A stretch of 64,000 bases of DNA from Pseudomonas monsensis (GCF_014268495.2 NZ_CP077087.1:2545501-2609500), one strand, 5' to 3'; positions 1 to 9,110 are shown, counted from the first letter of the stretch. Numbers and translations: made by a program. Notes: generated from the sequence alone by a model not told the origin.

Positions 1-27
1 CATCGCTGGCGAGCCAGCTCCCACAGG
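1..27. repeat. partial REP/REPIN element at window edge
   Basis: The first bases match one arm of the REPIN seen at 43522-43616 (catcgctggc...ccagctcccacag). The other arm lies outside the window. This is a dispersed Pseudomonas intergenic palindrome. Confidence 0.7.
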
Positions 28-47
28 TTTTGTGGTGTTTCTAAAAA

Positions 48-554
48 TCAGTTGGCGCGCTTGTCATCGCCCGGCTCGCCGCCGACATGTACGCCACGAT
101 CATCGCCGACTTCGCCCGCAGCATGCACGCCACGATCATCACCGACTTCACCGGCGCGGTGGACGCCATGATCATCCCCCGCTTCGGCGTGAGTGCCGCT
201 GCGGCCCGAAGAGGCGCTGCTGCCCGAGTGTCCTGAGCCGTGGTCGCTGCCGCTGTGGCCACTGTTGCCGCCGCCACCGCCACCGCTGCCGCTGTTGCCA
301 CCGCCGTGACTGCCACCGCCGCCATTGCCACCGCCGCCGCTTCCACCACCGCTACCGCCGCCGTTGCCGCCATGACCACCACCACCTCCACCACTTCCGC
401 CACTACCTCCACCTCCACTACCTCCACCACCACCGCTACCCCCATCCTTGGCATGAGCCGTGGAAACTCCCGACAAACCCTCCGGAATCAGCACCGTAGA
501 CGCTGACAGAACTGCGCCGATGGCCATTGCGAGCACGAGCTTTTTAATGTGCAT
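48..554 (-). CDS. Gly-rich secreted protein with His/Asp C-terminal repeats
   Basis: This 168-residue protein is of unknown function. Residues 1-35 form a signal peptide ending in AHA. Residues about 36-115 are almost entirely Gly with Ser, Asn and His. The C-terminus holds three near-identical 12-residue repeats built on GDDRGVHAAGEV, rich in Asp and His, which could bind metal (inference). The start has a good GGAG site. It is encoded 75 bp downstream of gspF on the same strand, so it may belong to the gspG-gspF operon and could be a substrate or cell-surface accessory of that secretion system. Such low-complexity composition gives no family assignment. Confidence 0.7.
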   Translation of the reverse strand: MHIKKLVLAMAIGAVLSASTVLIPEGLSGVSTAHAKDGGSGGGGGSGGGGSGGSGGGGGGHGGNGGGSGGGSGGGGNGGGGSHGGGNSGSGGGGGGNSGHSGSDHGSGHSGSSASSGRSGTHAEAGDDHGVHRAGEVGDDRGVHAAGEVGDDRGVHVGGEPGDDKRAN

Positions 555-629
555 ATCGTTCTCCGTCTTTGTGGTCTTGTTTGGGAACGTGGTAGTGCGT
601 GGGTACCGAGATCCGACCCGTTCCCATGG

Positions 630-1817
630 TCAGTGAATACTCGAAGCCAGTTCGAAAATCGGGATGTACATCAGGATCACGATGACCCCGATCAACAGGC
701 CGATGAAGGTCATCAGCAGCGGTTCGAACAACTTCACGAACCACTCCAGCCAGCGGCTGATTTCCTCGTCGTAGAAATCGGCGCTGCGCTCCATCATCTG
801 CCCGAGGTTGCCGGACTGTTCGCCGGCGCGCAGCAGGCGCAGGGACACCGGTGTCACCAGGTGATTGAGCTCCAGCGCGGTGGACAGCGATTGCCCCTCG
901 CGCACCCGTTCGCAGGCCTGATCCAGGCGCACCCGCGACGCCACGGTGAGCAAGCCGCGCACCATGCTCATGGCGGTCACCAGCGGAATCCCGCCCTGCA
1001 ACAGAATCCCCAGCGAACGATAAAAGCGTGCCAGTTCATACATGAAAATCCGTTGATGCACGGCCGGCAGTTTCTCCACCAGCCGGTCCAGCCCGCGGCG
1101 AAACGCCGGTTGTTTTTGCAGCACGGCAAGGGCGATGACCAGCGCTGCCAGCCCGCCGAAGAACTCGGCCTGATGCGCATGCAAAAACATGCCGCTGCTC
1201 ATCAGCACCTGCGACAGCCACGGCAGGTTATTCCCCAGCCCTTCAAACACCAGACTGAAACGCGGCACCACGTACCCCATCAAGAACAGCACCACGCCAC
1301 CGCCGACTATCAGCAACAACATCGGGTAGATCGAGGCGCTGATGATCTTCTGGCGCACCTCGTCCATGCGCTGGCGGTAACTGACGTAACGACCCAGCGC
1401 ATCGCCGACCGCGCCGGTCTTCTCGCTGGACTGTACCAGCGCCACGTACAGCGGCGGGAACACCGCCGACAACTGGCCCAACGCCTGCGAGAAGGATTTG
1501 CCCTCGTACAGCAGGCGCACCAGCTCACTCAAGGTTTTGCGGGCGGCGGGGGCGGTTTCTTTTTCGGCGAGGCTTTCCAGCGCATCGATCAGCGGTAGGC
1601 CAGCATTGAGCAGGGTGGTCAGCTCCTGGCTGAACAGCACCAGGTTGAAGGTCTCGCGCTGACGCAGTTTCAGCGAGCGCCAATGCTTGTCGGCGTGCGA
1701 GCTGAGCACACGCAAACCCTGGTCCTCGGCGATCCGCCGCGCCTCGCTGTCACCCGGCGCTTCCACGCTCAACGACACCACGCCCGCCTTGCCAACCGCT
1801 TTCACATGAAATCGCAT
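630..1817 (-). CDS. gspF: type II secretion inner-membrane platform protein GspF
   Basis: This 395-residue GspF/PilC-family protein has two repeated cytoplasmic T2SSF domains and hydrophobic segments near residues 170-190, 215-235 and 365-390. The first domain has the family signature around LFSQELTTLLNAGLPLIDAL. It forms the inner-membrane platform contacted by the GspE ATPase. The start at 1817 is chosen because it follows GGAG and begins MRFHVKAVG as in other GspF proteins; an upstream GTG would overlap gspG further. gspG precedes it, overlapping its upstream region. No gspF occurs in the gspE/secretin operon at 15-23 kb, so this is probably that system's missing platform. Confidence 0.93.
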   Translation of the reverse strand: MRFHVKAVGKAGVVSLSVEAPGDSEARRIAEDQGLRVLSSHADKHWRSLKLRQRETFNLVLFSQELTTLLNAGLPLIDALESLAEKETAPAARKTLSELVRLLYEGKSFSQALGQLSAVFPPLYVALVQSSEKTGAVGDALGRYVSYRQRMDEVRQKIISASIYPMLLLIVGGGVVLFLMGYVVPRFSLVFEGLGNNLPWLSQVLMSSGMFLHAHQAEFFGGLAALVIALAVLQKQPAFRRGLDRLVEKLPAVHQRIFMYELARFYRSLGILLQGGIPLVTAMSMVRGLLTVASRVRLDQACERVREGQSLSTALELNHLVTPVSLRLLRAGEQSGNLGQMMERSADFYDEEISRWLEWFVKLFEPLLMTFIGLLIGVIVILMYIPIFELASSIH

Positions 1818-1831
1818 GGGCCGCGCTCCGT

Positions 1832-2260
1832 TCACTGCCAATTGGTCACTTCGGCGTTTTCACCTTCGCCGCCGGGCTGGCCGTCCTTGCCCATCGAGAG
1901 CAGGTCGTACTCGCTGTTTTCGCCGGGATAGCGGTAGGTGTAATTACGTCCCCACGGGTCCTGCGGCAGTTTTTTCTGCAAATACGGGCCGGTCCATTTC
2001 GCCTCGTCACTCGGTGCGGTGACCAAGGCCTGCAAGCCCTGTTCGGTGGACGGGTAGTGACCGACCTCCAGTCGATAGATATCCAGCGCTTTGCTCAGCC
2101 CTTCGATCTGCGCCTTGGCCACTTTCACTTCCGAGCGACCGAGTTGGGCGAAGTATTTCGGCGCGACGATCCCGGCCAACAGGCCGAGCACCACCAGCAC
2201 CACGAGCAATTCGAGCAGGGTAAAACCGCGTTGGCCACGCGGACGATATTGCAGCTTCAT
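1832..2260 (-). CDS. gspG: major pseudopilin GspG
   Basis: This 142-residue protein carries a class III (prepilin) leader with the cleavage motif RGFTLLELLVVLVVLG, followed by the GspG fold: GHYPSTEQGLQALV, a WGRNYTYRYPG block and the C-terminal DG-rich calcium loop SMGKDGQPGGEGENAEVTNW. It is the main subunit of the periplasmic pseudopilus. The ATG at 2260 follows a perfect GGAGGTCATC site. gspF follows immediately, so the two are co-transcribed. Together they lie on the far side of the giant oxidase operon from the rest of the secretion genes. Confidence 0.95.
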   Translation of the reverse strand: MKLQYRPRGQRGFTLLELLVVLVVLGLLAGIVAPKYFAQLGRSEVKVAKAQIEGLSKALDIYRLEVGHYPSTEQGLQALVTAPSDEAKWTGPYLQKKLPQDPWGRNYTYRYPGENSEYDLLSMGKDGQPGGEGENAEVTNWQ

Positions 2261-2380
2261 GATGACCTCCCGTGAGTGGCAGCCGTGTCGCCTGAACGGC
2301 TTATGCAATTGCCATGCTCAGCCCCCCCTGAAAACCACCTGATTGGCTAAAACCCTTGTAAACCGGGCATTTCAAGAGTC

Positions 2381-2396
2381 GGCACAGTGCTTGCGT
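2381..2396 (+). promoter_or_regulatory. candidate sigma-54 promoter for the lytic transglycosylase
   Basis: GGCACAGTGCTTGC fits the invariant GG-N10-GC spacing of -24/-12 elements and the consensus TGGCAC-N5-TTGC, apart from C for T before GG. It lies about 70 bp before the ATG at 2467. The GGGG/CCCC palindrome here is downstream rather than upstream, unlike the other promoters in the window. Confidence 0.65.
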
Positions 2397-2418
2397 ATGG
2401 CTCAAACGTGATCGGCCA

Positions 2419-2446
2419 TTGGGGCATTTCCCCCAATTTATCGGGG
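2419..2446. promoter_or_regulatory. GGGG/CCCC inverted repeat, candidate MnxR operator
   Basis: TTGGGGCATTTCCCCCAA (2419-2436) is a near-perfect palindrome and runs into CCCCCAATTTATCGGGG. It resembles the TTCCCC-N6-GGGGAA repeats at 3089, 14864, 14909, 32784 and 34954. It sits between the -12 element and the ATG of the transglycosylase gene, so it may act on that promoter from downstream or be part of a longer operator region. Confidence 0.5.
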
Positions 2447-2466
2447 TCGATCCGGGGAGGCCCGAC

Positions 2467-3075
2467 ATGAAATTTCTTGCCAGCGGATTGCTCGGCTGTG
2501 TGCTGCTCAGCGGCGCCGCGCAAGCCGATGTGTTCATCTCGGTGGACGCCAAGGGCAGCTACGTGCTGTCCAACGTGCACCGGCCCGGACGCATCTACGA
2601 ACGGGTGATTCACGAGGCTGACGCCGCAGTGGCCAGCCTTGATCAGCAGCCGCAAATGATCGCCAACCAGCCTTACGCGGAACTGGTGTCGGCGGCGGCC
2701 AAGGTCAATCAATTACCCGAAGCGCTGTTGCACGCGGTGATCAACGCAGAATCCCACTACAACCCCGGCGCGACCTCAGCCAAAGGCGCGGGCGGGCTGA
2801 TGCAGTTGATGCCCGACACCGCGCGCGAGCTGGGCGTCACTGACGTCTACGACCCCAAGGCCAACATCCAGGGCGGGGCCAGATACCTCAAGCGTCTGAT
2901 GACCCTGTTCGACAACGACATCGCCCTTGCCGTGGCGGCTTACAACGCCGGGCCGGACGCGGTGCTCAGCCGTGGCCGGGTGATTCCGCCGTTCGCCGAA
3001 ACCCAGCGCTACGTGCCGAACGTGTTGCGCCAGTACCGGCGTTTGCAGGGCCTGGCCATGGATGCGCCGTTGTGA
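2467..3075 (+). CDS. periplasmic lytic transglycosylase (SLT family)
   Basis: This 202-residue protein has a signal peptide (residues 1-19, ending in AQA) and a C-terminal SLT domain. It shows the catalytic Glu in NAESHYNPGA, the GLMQLMPDTARELGV motif and AYNAGPDAV. It cleaves peptidoglycan glycan strands. The ATG at 2467 follows GGGGAGG. A small dedicated transglycosylase beside gspG/gspF suggests local opening of the cell wall for assembly of the secretion or pilus apparatus (inference). A sigma-54-type promoter precedes it. Confidence 0.9.
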   Translation: MKFLASGLLGCVLLSGAAQADVFISVDAKGSYVLSNVHRPGRIYERVIHEADAAVASLDQQPQMIANQPYAELVSAAAKVNQLPEALLHAVINAESHYNPGATSAKGAGGLMQLMPDTARELGVTDVYDPKANIQGGARYLKRLMTLFDNDIALAVAAYNAGPDAVLSRGRVIPPFAETQRYVPNVLRQYRRLQGLAMDAPL

Positions 3076-3088
3076 GCCCAACCCGGTT

Positions 3089-3156
3089 TTCCCCACTTTC
3101 GGGGCAAACCGGATAGACCCGAAAAGTGGGGGAAAGCGGTGGGGAATATCCCCCGG
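3089..3156. promoter_or_regulatory. triple GGGG/CCCC repeat cluster, candidate MnxR enhancer
   Basis: Three inverted repeats occur in a row: TTCCCCACTTTCGGGG (3089-3104), CCCGAAAAGTGGGGGAA (3118-3134) and GGGGAATATCCCC (from 3141). They lie 50-115 bp upstream of the -24 element at 3205, the usual position for a sigma-54 activator's enhancer. The same motif recurs before other promoters of this island. Confidence 0.65.
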
Positions 3157-3204
3157 ATTCTCAAGTGGTCGCGGTAACTGATTGAACAGTAATGAGATTT
3201 TTTG

Positions 3205-3220
3205 TGGCACGCGGATTGCT
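3205..3220 (+). promoter_or_regulatory. sigma-54 promoter of the giant multicopper oxidase
   Basis: TGGCACGCGGATTGCT is a full match to the -24/-12 consensus TGGCAC-N5-TTGCW. It lies 56 bp before the chosen ATG at 3276, so any start upstream of about 3230 would be untranscribed. Confidence 0.9.
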
Positions 3221-3275
3221 CCAGGGCATTTGTCGAGAAGTGTTCGCGAGAGCACCCACTACGAGGTTACTGATC

Positions 3276-6200
3276 ATGGTTGGCATTCATCACGCTCCGT
3301 CTCTGTTCAACTGGCTGCTGATCCTGGCCTCGATGCTCAGCGTCGAACTGGCCGGCGCGGCCGTGCGTTGCGAGCGCAATCTGGTGGCCAACGTCGTCGC
3401 CTTCGATCAACCGCTGATGTTCAACCGCCTCGGTGCGCAGAACATCAACGGCATGATGTTCGCCCTGCGCCGCGATGTGGTCGATGAACATGAGCAGTCA
3501 CTGGCTTACGGTGGCGCTGCGGTGCCGGGTAAAGTTTCGCTACGCCCGGACAAGCGTCCGCGGCCGTTGGTGTTGCGCGTGGCCGCCGGCGATTGCCTGA
3601 CGATCAATCTGCAGAACCTGCTCGACTATCAGGCCAACCCGAACAAGCACTTTGAAAACGAGGGCGAAGCAGAGGGCGTCGAAAACGCCAACGGCGCCGA
3701 AGACTTCAAAGTCGACGAGCAGGTCGCCGATCGTCACGTCGGTTTCCAGGTCAACGGCCTGCAAGCGGTGAACAGCATCGATGACATTTCTTCGTTCACC
3801 GGGCGTAACGCCAACAGCCTGGTGCCTCCGGGCGCGAGCCGCAGTTACACCTTGTTCGCCGAACGTGAAGGCGCGTTTGCCGTCAGCAGCCGTGGCGCGA
3901 CGTTTGGCGGCGAGGGCGCGGCCGGCAACGTTGCCAACGGTCTGTTCGGCCAGGTCGTCGTGCTACCCAAGGGCGGTCGCACTTATCGCAATACCCTCAC
4001 CGAAGAAGAAATGCGCCTGGCCACGACTGGCCGCGCACCCACCGGCCAACCCATTGTCGATTACCAGGCGCGCTACCCGCAGCGCGAACCTTGGTTACGC
4101 GAAGGCAAGGCCGGCACGCCGATCATCGGCATGGTCGACGGCAATGAAATCATTTCCAGCGAAAGCGATGCGATTGTCATGGGCAGCAACGCCGATGGCA
4201 GTTTCCCGTCCAGCACCTATCCGCTGGAAACGATGGGCAAACGCAACCCGGCGATCCCCAACCGCTTGGAACCGTTCCGCGATTTTGCCTCGCAGTTCCA
4301 GGACGAAACCGCCGCGACTCAAGCGTTCCCTGCATATTGGGCCGATCCGGTGATGGCCCATGTGCTGGAGCCGACCCGCGACTCGTTCATGATCAACTAC
4401 GGCTCCGGCGGCATGGGCGCCGAAGTGGTCGCCAACCGTTTGGGCGTGGGGCCGATGCACGACTGCCTGTCGTGCGCCTATGAAGAATTCTTCCTCAGCT
4501 CGCACACGGTTGGCGATGTGGCGATGCTGGTGGACGTGCCGGCCAACACCGGGCTGGAGAACATCGCCCCGGGCCAGACACCCCGCGCCGATCAGATCGG
4601 TGTGAAAGCGACCATGGCCCTGTATCCGTCGGAGCCGTCGAACGTCAACCACAGCTACATCGGTGACTTCGTCAAATTCCGCAACACCCATAATGGCCAC
4701 GAGCAGCACATCTTCCACCTGCACGGCCATCAGTGGCTGTTCAACCCCAACGATGACAACTCCGATTACGTCGACGCCCAAGGCATCGGTCCGGGCGCCG
4801 GCTACACCTATGAAATCGCCAACGGTGGATCGGGCAACCGCAACCGCGTGGCCGGCGACGCAATCTATCACTGCCATTTCTATCCGCACTTCGCCCAAGG
4901 CATGTGGGCCATGTGGCGGGTGCACGATGTGTTCGAAGAGGGCACTCGACTTGATGTTTCGCAGCAGGGCGCCGACGGCTACCACAGCGAACCGTTTGCC
5001 TTGCGCAGCGGCAAACCGGCGGCCGGCGCACGCGCCTTACCGGACGGCGAGATCGTTGCCGGCACACCCATTCCGGCGATTGTGCCGCTGCCCGGCAAAG
5101 CCATGGCGCCGATGCCTGGCAAAGTCGTGGTGGTGCCGAAAATCGGTGAAACCCTGGTCGCCGGCCATGATGACGAGGATGACGAAGAAGAGGGCGATGA
5201 TGACGGTGAACACCATGGCGGCAACGCGGGTGGTCAGGCCATCGGCTCACTGGCGCTGGTCGATCGCAGCGAAGCCAACCGCAATGCCGACGGCAGCCTG
5301 AAAAACCCTGGCTACCCGTTCTGGATCGGCGGCATGGAAAGTTCGGTCGGCCAACGTCCGCCAACGCCGCCACTGGACATGCTCGACGCGGCCACCGCGC
5401 AATCGCTCAAGGCCAGCGGCAAAGCGCTGTGGGCCAACCTTGACCCGGCGCAGTCCGGCGGTTGGGATGGCGGCTTGCAGCGGCACGCACTCGATGGCGT
5501 CGCGGCCGGTGGCGAGGCACACACCGTGACCACTTCGCTGGACTTCTCCAAGGAAGTCACCCGCGCCAAACCGATTTACCTGCCCGAAGAAGGCACCGAA
5601 GTCGAACAGGCGGCGATGGCCTTCCACGCAAAAAAAGATCACCCAAGCTACGCCCTGCTGCCCGGCAATCAAGTGGTGGCCAAGGCGTTCCGCACCAACG
5701 GTGCCTTGCCGATGGCCGGCGCGCCGTACTACGAACCGTGCATGGACGATCGGCAAAAACGCCTGACCAGCAATGCCGGCAGCGGCGAGTTCGCCAGCGG
5801 TGAGCGCATCGACGGCATGTCCTTTGTCGGCGCCTCGACCTTCACCGCCGACCGCCCACGGATCTACAAAGCCGCCAACATCCAGTTTGATGCGGTGTAC
5901 AACAAAGTCGGTTATCACTTTCCGCAGGCGCGCATTCTGGCGCTGTGGGAAGACGCCTGGCCGGTGATCACCAAGCAGCGTCCGCCAGAGCCGCTGGTGA
6001 TGCGCATGAACACCTTCGATTGCGTGCAATACCAGCAAACCAACCTGGTGCCGGCCACTTACGAGATGGACGATTATCAGGTGCGCACGCCGACCGATGT
6101 GATCGGCCAGCACATTCACCTGCCGAAGTGGGATCTGACCTCGGCGGACGGCTCTTCCAACGGCTGGAATTACGAGGACGGCGTGCTCTCGCCCGGCGCT

Positions 6201-9110
6201 GTGCAGGAGCGCATTCACGCGATCCGCGAGTTCAACCAGTGCGCCGGTACTGATCCGCGTGACGGCACTCAGGCCTGCCCGAAAGCCAGGAACCATCCGT
6301 TCTTCGGCCAGTACGGCCGCGCCGACTGGCTGGGTGCGCGCACGGCGATGCAGCGCTGGTTCGTCGATCCGGTGGTCAACGCCAAAGGCGTCGACCGCGG
6401 CCTCGGCACGATCTTCACCCACGACCACTTAGGCCCATCGACGCACCAGCAGATCGGTCTGTACGCCACCGTGTTGGCCGAACCGGCCGGTTCCACCTGG
6501 TTCCACGCCGAAACCGGCGAGCCTCTCTATAGCGGCGCGCGCCAGGACGGCGGGCCGACGTCGTGGCAAGCGGTGATCAACACCGGCGACCTCGACGGCG
6601 ATGGCAAGAACGACAGCTTCCGCGAGTTCTTCCTCGAATACAGCGACTTCCAGCACGCCTATGAGGCCGGCGTCTATGTGGGCGCCGGTCCCAACGGCGT
6701 GCCGAATGCGCAGGCGTTCCCGGCCACCGCCGACAGCTTCCGCTACGCGATCAACCCGCCGGTGCGCAACAACGCCAGCAACTTGCTTGAAGGGGTGCTG
6801 GAGGTGCAGGGCGGTCAGGTTCCGGGGTGCCCGAGCCGGCCATGCCCGCAGGCGATTTCGGTGGATGATCCGGGCATGTTCGTCGTCAACTATCGCAACG
6901 AACCGCTGGCCCTGCGCGTGTACGACCCGAACAAGGTCGGCCCGGACGGCAAGCGCGGCATGCAGGCCGACGGCCTTGGCGGTGATCTGGCGTTCGCCAT
7001 GCAAAGCCGTACCGACCGGGCGATTCCGGCGATGAACCTGGCGCCGAATCTGCTCACCTCGGCGACCGGCCCCACCGGTGGCACCACGCTGTTTCCGCCG
7101 CACATCAACAAGGGCGGCGGCGAGCCGGGTGATCCGTTCACGCCAATGCTGCGTACTTACACCGGCGACAACGTGCGGCTGCGGGTGCATGCCGGTGGCC
7201 ATGAGGAAGAGCACAACGTCACCTTGCACGGGGTGAAATGGCTGCAGAGCGGTTCCGGGTTCGGCAACAGCTCCAACTCCGGCTGGCGTGCGTCGCAGAT
7301 GATCGGCATCTCCGAGCAGATGGGCTTCATTGCGCCGGTGTCGATGCTCTCCAGTTCGGCGGCGACCACGGGCGACTATCTGTACTCGATGGACGCTTCG
7401 ATCGAAGGCTACTGGAGCGGTATCTGGGGCGTGATGCGCAACTACACCGCCAAACGCAGCGACTTGTTCGCCATCCCCAACAACCCGAATCCGGCAGGCA
7501 TGCGTAACACCGTCGCATTCGAGGGCAGTTGCCCGCGCTATGGCGCCAACCCTAACGGTATTGGCACCCGGCCAACGGTGCAGCGCAACTATGAGGTGGT
7601 CGCGGCGCTGGCCAATGACATCCTCGGCAATGCGCTGGGCCTGACCATCGGCGATCCCGAAGGGCTCGGCCAGCATGTCGGCGGGCCGCTCAATCCAGCG
7701 GGCGGCACCCTGGTGCTGAACTCGCGCACGGTGAGCATTCCACAAGTCACCGTGACCGATCCGGAGGATGGCGAAACCATCACCATCGGCGGGCAGAGCG
7801 GGCCGCTACATGATCCGACCGCGATTCTGTATGTGCGCAAATCCGATCTGGATCCGGTGAGCGGCAAGCTCAAACCCGGCATCCCGGTCGAACCGCTGGT
7901 GCTGCGCGCAGCGGCGGGGGATTGCATCAACATCACCCTGGAAAACCGTCTGCCGAGCGTGATGCCGGATCTGACTCAAACCGCAGTGATGCAAGGCATG
8001 GTCAAGCGTGATCGCAACAGCGGTCTGGGCTCGACCACCTTCAGCAACAACCTGATGCGGCCGTCCAGCCACGTCGGTCTGCACGCGCAACTGCTGGCCT
8101 ACGACATCACCAAATCCGACGGCGCCAACGTCGGCGCCAATCCGATCCAGACCGTGCCACCGCGTGTCGGCAACAGCGGCGCGTACCCGACCCGGACCTA
8201 TCAGTACTACGCCGGGCATCTGGAGCGTGAGGGCAAACCGGTGACGCAACTGGGCCGCAGCGTCGACAACATCAACGCCACAGCGGTGGAGTTCGGCGGC
8301 TTGAATTTCACCCCGGCGGACGTGATCAAGCAGCCGCAAAAAGGCCTTGGTGGAGCAATGAGCATCCTGCCGATCGGCGCGACCTGGGTCGACGATGCGC
8401 GCAAGGTCAACGCCACGGTCACGGCGCCTGGGCAAACCAGCTACCGCGATTTTGCGATGGTCTGGCACAAGGCGTTGAACACCCGTTGGGCCAATGGCCG
8501 GCCGGTGGAAGGGATTGCCGCTGAGGGCTTTGGCGTGCCGACCGATCCGCAGGACAACTCGAGCATGGCGATCAACTACAAGACCGAGCCGCTGTGGTAT
8601 CGCTTCGGCCTCGCTCCGGATGCACCGTTCGGGCATGCCGATGGCGCGGGTTACGGCGACATGAGCAATGCGCACATGGCTTACAGCAATGCGCTGATCG
8701 GTGGCGATCCGCAGACGCCGGTGCTGTATGCCAAACCCGGACAGCCATTCCGTACGCACATTCTGATGCCAAGCGGTGGCAGTCGCGGCACCACGTTCCA
8801 GCTCGACGGGCATGTCTGGTCGGTGAACCCGTTCCAGGCCGAGAAGAGCGACACCGGGGGGTATCCGATGGGCTCGCCGGGCGTGGGCTCGGTGCGCTTC
8901 GGCTACAACCCGATGTCGATGTACATCGGCGCCCACGAGAGCATCCTGCCGGCCGCGCACTTCAGCTTCATGATTCCGAGCGCTGGTGGCAGCAATGCGA
9001 TACCGGGGGATTACCTGTTCCGCGACTACGCCGCTTACGGCAACACCTCCGGGTTATGGGGCTTGCTGCGGGTGACCAACGAACCGGAACCGGCGCCGCA
9101 GGGGCAGTAG
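3276..9110 (+). CDS. mnxG: giant multicopper oxidase, candidate Mn(II) oxidase (MnxG/MofA type)
   Basis: This 1,944-residue secreted protein has several cupredoxin domains. The signal peptide covers about residues 1-28 (ending AGA). Copper-ligand motifs are visible as EQHIFHLHGHQW (about 474-485), HCHFYPHFAQGMW (about 532-544), THDHLGPSTHQQIG (about 1048) and EEHNVTLHGVKW (about 1310), with further cupredoxin sequence to the end (DGHVWSVNPF, about 1840). A D/E/H-rich stretch at about 631-649 looks like a metal-binding or calcium-dependent insert. Length and motifs fit the very large oxidases MnxG of Pseudomonas putida and MofA of Leptothrix, linked to Mn(II) oxidation. The start at 3276 has GAGG upstream and lies below the sigma-54 promoter. 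Downstream genes supply copper and folding functions. Whether it equals MnxG or McoA of strain GB-1 needs alignment; the substrate is inferred. Confidence 0.88.
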   Translation: MVGIHHAPSLFNWLLILASMLSVELAGAAVRCERNLVANVVAFDQPLMFNRLGAQNINGMMFALRRDVVDEHEQSLAYGGAAVPGKVSLRPDKRPRPLVLRVAAGDCLTINLQNLLDYQANPNKHFENEGEAEGVENANGAEDFKVDEQVADRHVGFQVNGLQAVNSIDDISSFTGRNANSLVPPGASRSYTLFAEREGAFAVSSRGATFGGEGAAGNVANGLFGQVVVLPKGGRTYRNTLTEEEMRLATTGRAPTGQPIVDYQARYPQREPWLREGKAGTPIIGMVDGNEIISSESDAIVMGSNADGSFPSSTYPLETMGKRNPAIPNRLEPFRDFASQFQDETAATQAFPAYWADPVMAHVLEPTRDSFMINYGSGGMGAEVVANRLGVGPMHDCLSCAYEEFFLSSHTVGDVAMLVDVPANTGLENIAPGQTPRADQIGVKATMALYPSEPSNVNHSYIGDFVKFRNTHNGHEQHIFHLHGHQWLFNPNDDNSDYVDAQGIGPGAGYTYEIANGGSGNRNRVAGDAIYHCHFYPHFAQGMWAMWRVHDVFEEGTRLDVSQQGADGYHSEPFALRSGKPAAGARALPDGEIVAGTPIPAIVPLPGKAMAPMPGKVVVVPKIGETLVAGHDDEDDEEEGDDDGEHHGGNAGGQAIGSLALVDRSEANRNADGSLKNPGYPFWIGGMESSVGQRPPTPPLDMLDAATAQSLKASGKALWANLDPAQSGGWDGGLQRHALDGVAAGGEAHTVTTSLDFSKEVTRAKPIYLPEEGTEVEQAAMAFHAKKDHPSYALLPGNQVVAKAFRTNGALPMAGAPYYEPCMDDRQKRLTSNAGSGEFASGERIDGMSFVGASTFTADRPRIYKAANIQFDAVYNKVGYHFPQARILALWEDAWPVITKQRPPEPLVMRMNTFDCVQYQQTNLVPATYEMDDYQVRTPTDVIGQHIHLPKWDLTSADGSSNGWNYEDGVLSPGAVQERIHAIREFNQCAGTDPRDGTQACPKARNHPFFGQYGRADWLGARTAMQRWFVDPVVNAKGVDRGLGTIFTHDHLGPSTHQQIGLYATVLAEPAGSTWFHAETGEPLYSGARQDGGPTSWQAVINTGDLDGDGKNDSFREFFLEYSDFQHAYEAGVYVGAGPNGVPNAQAFPATADSFRYAINPPVRNNASNLLEGVLEVQGGQVPGCPSRPCPQAISVDDPGMFVVNYRNEPLALRVYDPNKVGPDGKRGMQADGLGGDLAFAMQSRTDRAIPAMNLAPNLLTSATGPTGGTTLFPPHINKGGGEPGDPFTPMLRTYTGDNVRLRVHAGGHEEEHNVTLHGVKWLQSGSGFGNSSNSGWRASQMIGISEQMGFIAPVSMLSSSAATTGDYLYSMDASIEGYWSGIWGVMRNYTAKRSDLFAIPNNPNPAGMRNTVAFEGSCPRYGANPNGIGTRPTVQRNYEVVAALANDILGNALGLTIGDPEGLGQHVGGPLNPAGGTLVLNSRTVSIPQVTVTDPEDGETITIGGQSGPLHDPTAILYVRKSDLDPVSGKLKPGIPVEPLVLRAAAGDCINITLENRLPSVMPDLTQTAVMQGMVKRDRNSGLGSTTFSNNLMRPSSHVGLHAQLLAYDITKSDGANVGANPIQTVPPRVGNSGAYPTRTYQYYAGHLEREGKPVTQLGRSVDNINATAVEFGGLNFTPADVIKQPQKGLGGAMSILPIGATWVDDARKVNATVTAPGQTSYRDFAMVWHKALNTRWANGRPVEGIAAEGFGVPTDPQDNSSMAINYKTEPLWYRFGLAPDAPFGHADGAGYGDMSNAHMAYSNALIGGDPQTPVLYAKPGQPFRTHILMPSGGSRGTTFQLDGHVWSVNPFQAEKSDTGGYPMGSPGVGSVRFGYNPMSMYIGAHESILPAAHFSFMIPSAGGSNAIPGDYLFRDYAAYGNTSGLWGLLRVTNEPEPAPQGQ

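Noticed and set aside
32..506. Two plus-strand frames of Arg/His- or Ala/Thr-rich protein
   Set aside because: They are the reverse strand of the Gly-rich tract of the secreted protein gene.
549..1598. 349-codon plus-strand frame opposite gspF
   Set aside because: His/Gln-rich antisense shadow of a clear GspF coding sequence.
2279..2292. GG-N10-GC match on the minus strand before gspG
   Set aside because: It would start transcription inside the ribosome binding site, leaving almost no leader, and the -24 and -12 boxes are poor.
3192..3275. N-terminal 28 codons of the longest frame for the giant oxidase
   Set aside because: They overlap the sigma-54 promoter and do not form a signal peptide; the ATG at 3276 does.
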